Assembly (NCBI GenBank): GCA_900314575.1
Contig: OMVS01000013.1
Location: 1 to 36,593 of the forward strand
Direction: 5' to 3'
Length of the DNA stretch: 36,593 nt
From: an uncultured Olsenella sp.
GTDB lineage: Bacteria > Actinomycetota > Coriobacteriia > Coriobacteriales > Atopobiaceae
Made by a program: the position numbers and the translations under genes. The number at the start of each line of letters is the position of its first letter. Positions within the stretch are counted from its first letter, which is position 1. Positions 35,892-36,593 of the stretch are shown here, piece after piece. A model generated the notes under the pieces. That model was not told where the DNA came from. It did not search any database and saw nothing but the letters and a program-made list of their open reading frames with translations.

Positions 35892-36593
35892 ATGGCAGAG
35901 GATTTTGAGAACGAGCCCGCAAACGACGAGGAGCTCGCAGCCCAGGCGGAGGAATCCGCGGCTTCCGACGAGAAGAGCAACGACAACGCGCACGACACCA
36001 TCGAGGAGATGCCCCTCGTGGACAAGGTGGGCCGCCTCGGTGGCCTGCTGCACCGTTACACCAAGCACCAGGCCGAGGCCCATGGGCGCTTCGGCGACCC
36101 CCTTCGCGGCCAGGGTCGCCTGCTCACGCTGCTGAAGGCAAAGCCCGTCACCACGCAGAAGGAGCTCTCCTTCCTTCTCGACATGCGCCAGCAGTCCCTC
36201 TCCGAGCTTCTCTCCAAGCTCGAGGAGAAGGGCTTCATCACCCGTGAGAAGTCCGACGAGGACGCGCGCGTGATGATGATCAAGCTCACCGACGCCGGCA
36301 GGCAGGCCGCCCCCGACCTCACCGACATCGACCCCAACGAGGACGTCTTCGACTGCCTCACCGACGAGGAGAAGGACCAGTTCGGCGAGTACATCGTCAA
36401 GGTCACCAAGTCCCTCGAGCAGAAGCTCGTCGCCATGGGCGACGACCCCAACGCCCCGCGTCCCAGCCGTGACAGGGATCGCGGCGGCTACCGTGGCGGG
36501 CGCGGCGGCTACCGTGGCGGTCGCGACGACCGTGGCGGGCGCGGCGGCTACCGTGGCGGTCGCGACGACCGTGGCGGGCGCGGCGGCTACCGC
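35892..36593 (+). CDS. MarR-type winged-helix protein with RGG/RGGY tail, open at the window end
   Basis: 234 codons are visible with no stop. Residues 1-40 are acidic (AEDFENEPANDEELAAQ). The MarR winged helix is at about 75-137: TTQKELSFLLDMRQQSLSELLSKLEEKGFITRE (split), then the wing SDEDARVMMIKLTDAG. From about 190 the chain turns into Arg/Gly/Tyr repeats; a 13-residue unit RGGYRGGRDDRGG occurs twice in full and is starting a third time at the edge. RGG tracts bind RNA or drive condensate formation in other proteins, unexpected for a MarR regulator. GAGAGGAATCTC precedes the ATG. The gene is absent from frame lists that need a stop codon, so it is easily missed. Confidence 0.85.
   Translation, partial: MAEDFENEPANDEELAAQAEESAASDEKSNDNAHDTIEEMPLVDKVGRLGGLLHRYTKHQAEAHGRFGDPLRGQGRLLTLLKAKPVTTQKELSFLLDMRQQSLSELLSKLEEKGFITREKSDEDARVMMIKLTDAGRQAAPDLTDIDPNEDVFDCLTDEEKDQFGEYIVKVTKSLEQKLVAMGDDPNAPRPSRDRDRGGYRGGRGGYRGGRDDRGGRGGYRGGRDDRGGRGGYR
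36501..36593 (+). repeat. 39-bp tandem repeat coding for the RGG tail
   Basis: Two exact 39-bp units (36501-36539 and 36540-36578) and the first 14 bases of a third, ending at the edge with one differing base; a 21-bp partial unit stands before them. Near identity suggests recent expansion, and copy number may vary between strains. Confidence 0.85.

Noticed and set aside
36480-36593. Possible CRISPR or minisatellite outside a gene
   Set aside because: The units are in frame, lie inside the MarR reading frame and code for RGG repeats without spacers.

Overview
The window is GC-rich (roughly 70% by eye) and has short intergenic gaps, clear GGAGG-type ribosome sites, no introns, and no insertion sequence, CRISPR array, rRNA or tRNA that I could find. 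Codon use favours G/C-ending codons throughout. Gene content (LeuA-LeuC-LeuD-LeuB order, an archaeal-type PTH2, a secreted ricin-type lectin fused to an NlpC/P60-like domain, MMPL plus heptad-repeat pairs, and several TTG/GTG starts) fits an actinobacterium, most likely a Coriobacteriia member of the Olsenella/Atopobium kind. That placement is inference from gene style, not from a marker gene.

Layout. 1-68 is the N-terminus of a minus-strand gene that leaves the window. 69-818 has hairpins and repeats but no convincing gene. 819-1220 (-) is a small unknown protein. 1372-2124 (-) is a TetR regulator, divergent from an MMPL/RND transporter (2434-4551) and a 1007-residue secreted heptad-repeat protein (4634-7657); these look like one regulated envelope module. 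7677-8537 (-) is a Trm9/ALKBH8-like methyltransferase and 8604-10490 (+) is Elp3. The two are divergent across 66 bp, and both seem to start as leaderless mRNAs. 10624-10734 encodes a leucine-rich leader peptide in front of leuA-leuC-leuD-leuB (10949-15555). Then come trxA (15722-16033), a DUF349 protein (16396-17817), a secreted lysozyme-fold protein (17916-18596, -), a gene-poor 675-bp stretch, an L,D-transpeptidase (19272-21260, -), an MBL-fold hydrolase (21420-22064, -), a LysR regulator (22244-23116, -) divergent from a DMT exporter (23253-24263), and a small membrane protein (24420-24911).

24993-29301 (-) is a three-gene MoxR-type module: a helical-repeat protein, a degenerate-metallopeptidase/VWA protein and an AAA+ ATPase, the last two overlapping by 4 bp. 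29599-32075 couples a monoglyceride-lipase-like hydrolase to glycerol kinase by another 4-bp overlap. 32268-33162 is a MarR regulator overlapping a PTH2 peptidyl-tRNA hydrolase. 33472-35688 is the secreted ricin-repeat NlpC/P60-like protein. 35892 to the right edge is a MarR-type protein with an RGG/RGGY tail, open at the window end.

The most interesting point is the Elp3 plus Trm9-like pair. It would be a two-gene bacterial version of the eukaryotic Elongator/Trm9 route to mcm5U34 in tRNA. Also worth attention are the leucine attenuator peptide with rare CTA codons, the MarR-RGG fusion behind a PHO-box-like direct repeat and a 14-bp palindrome, and a short GAGAAGGAC motif that recurs in five intergenic regions.
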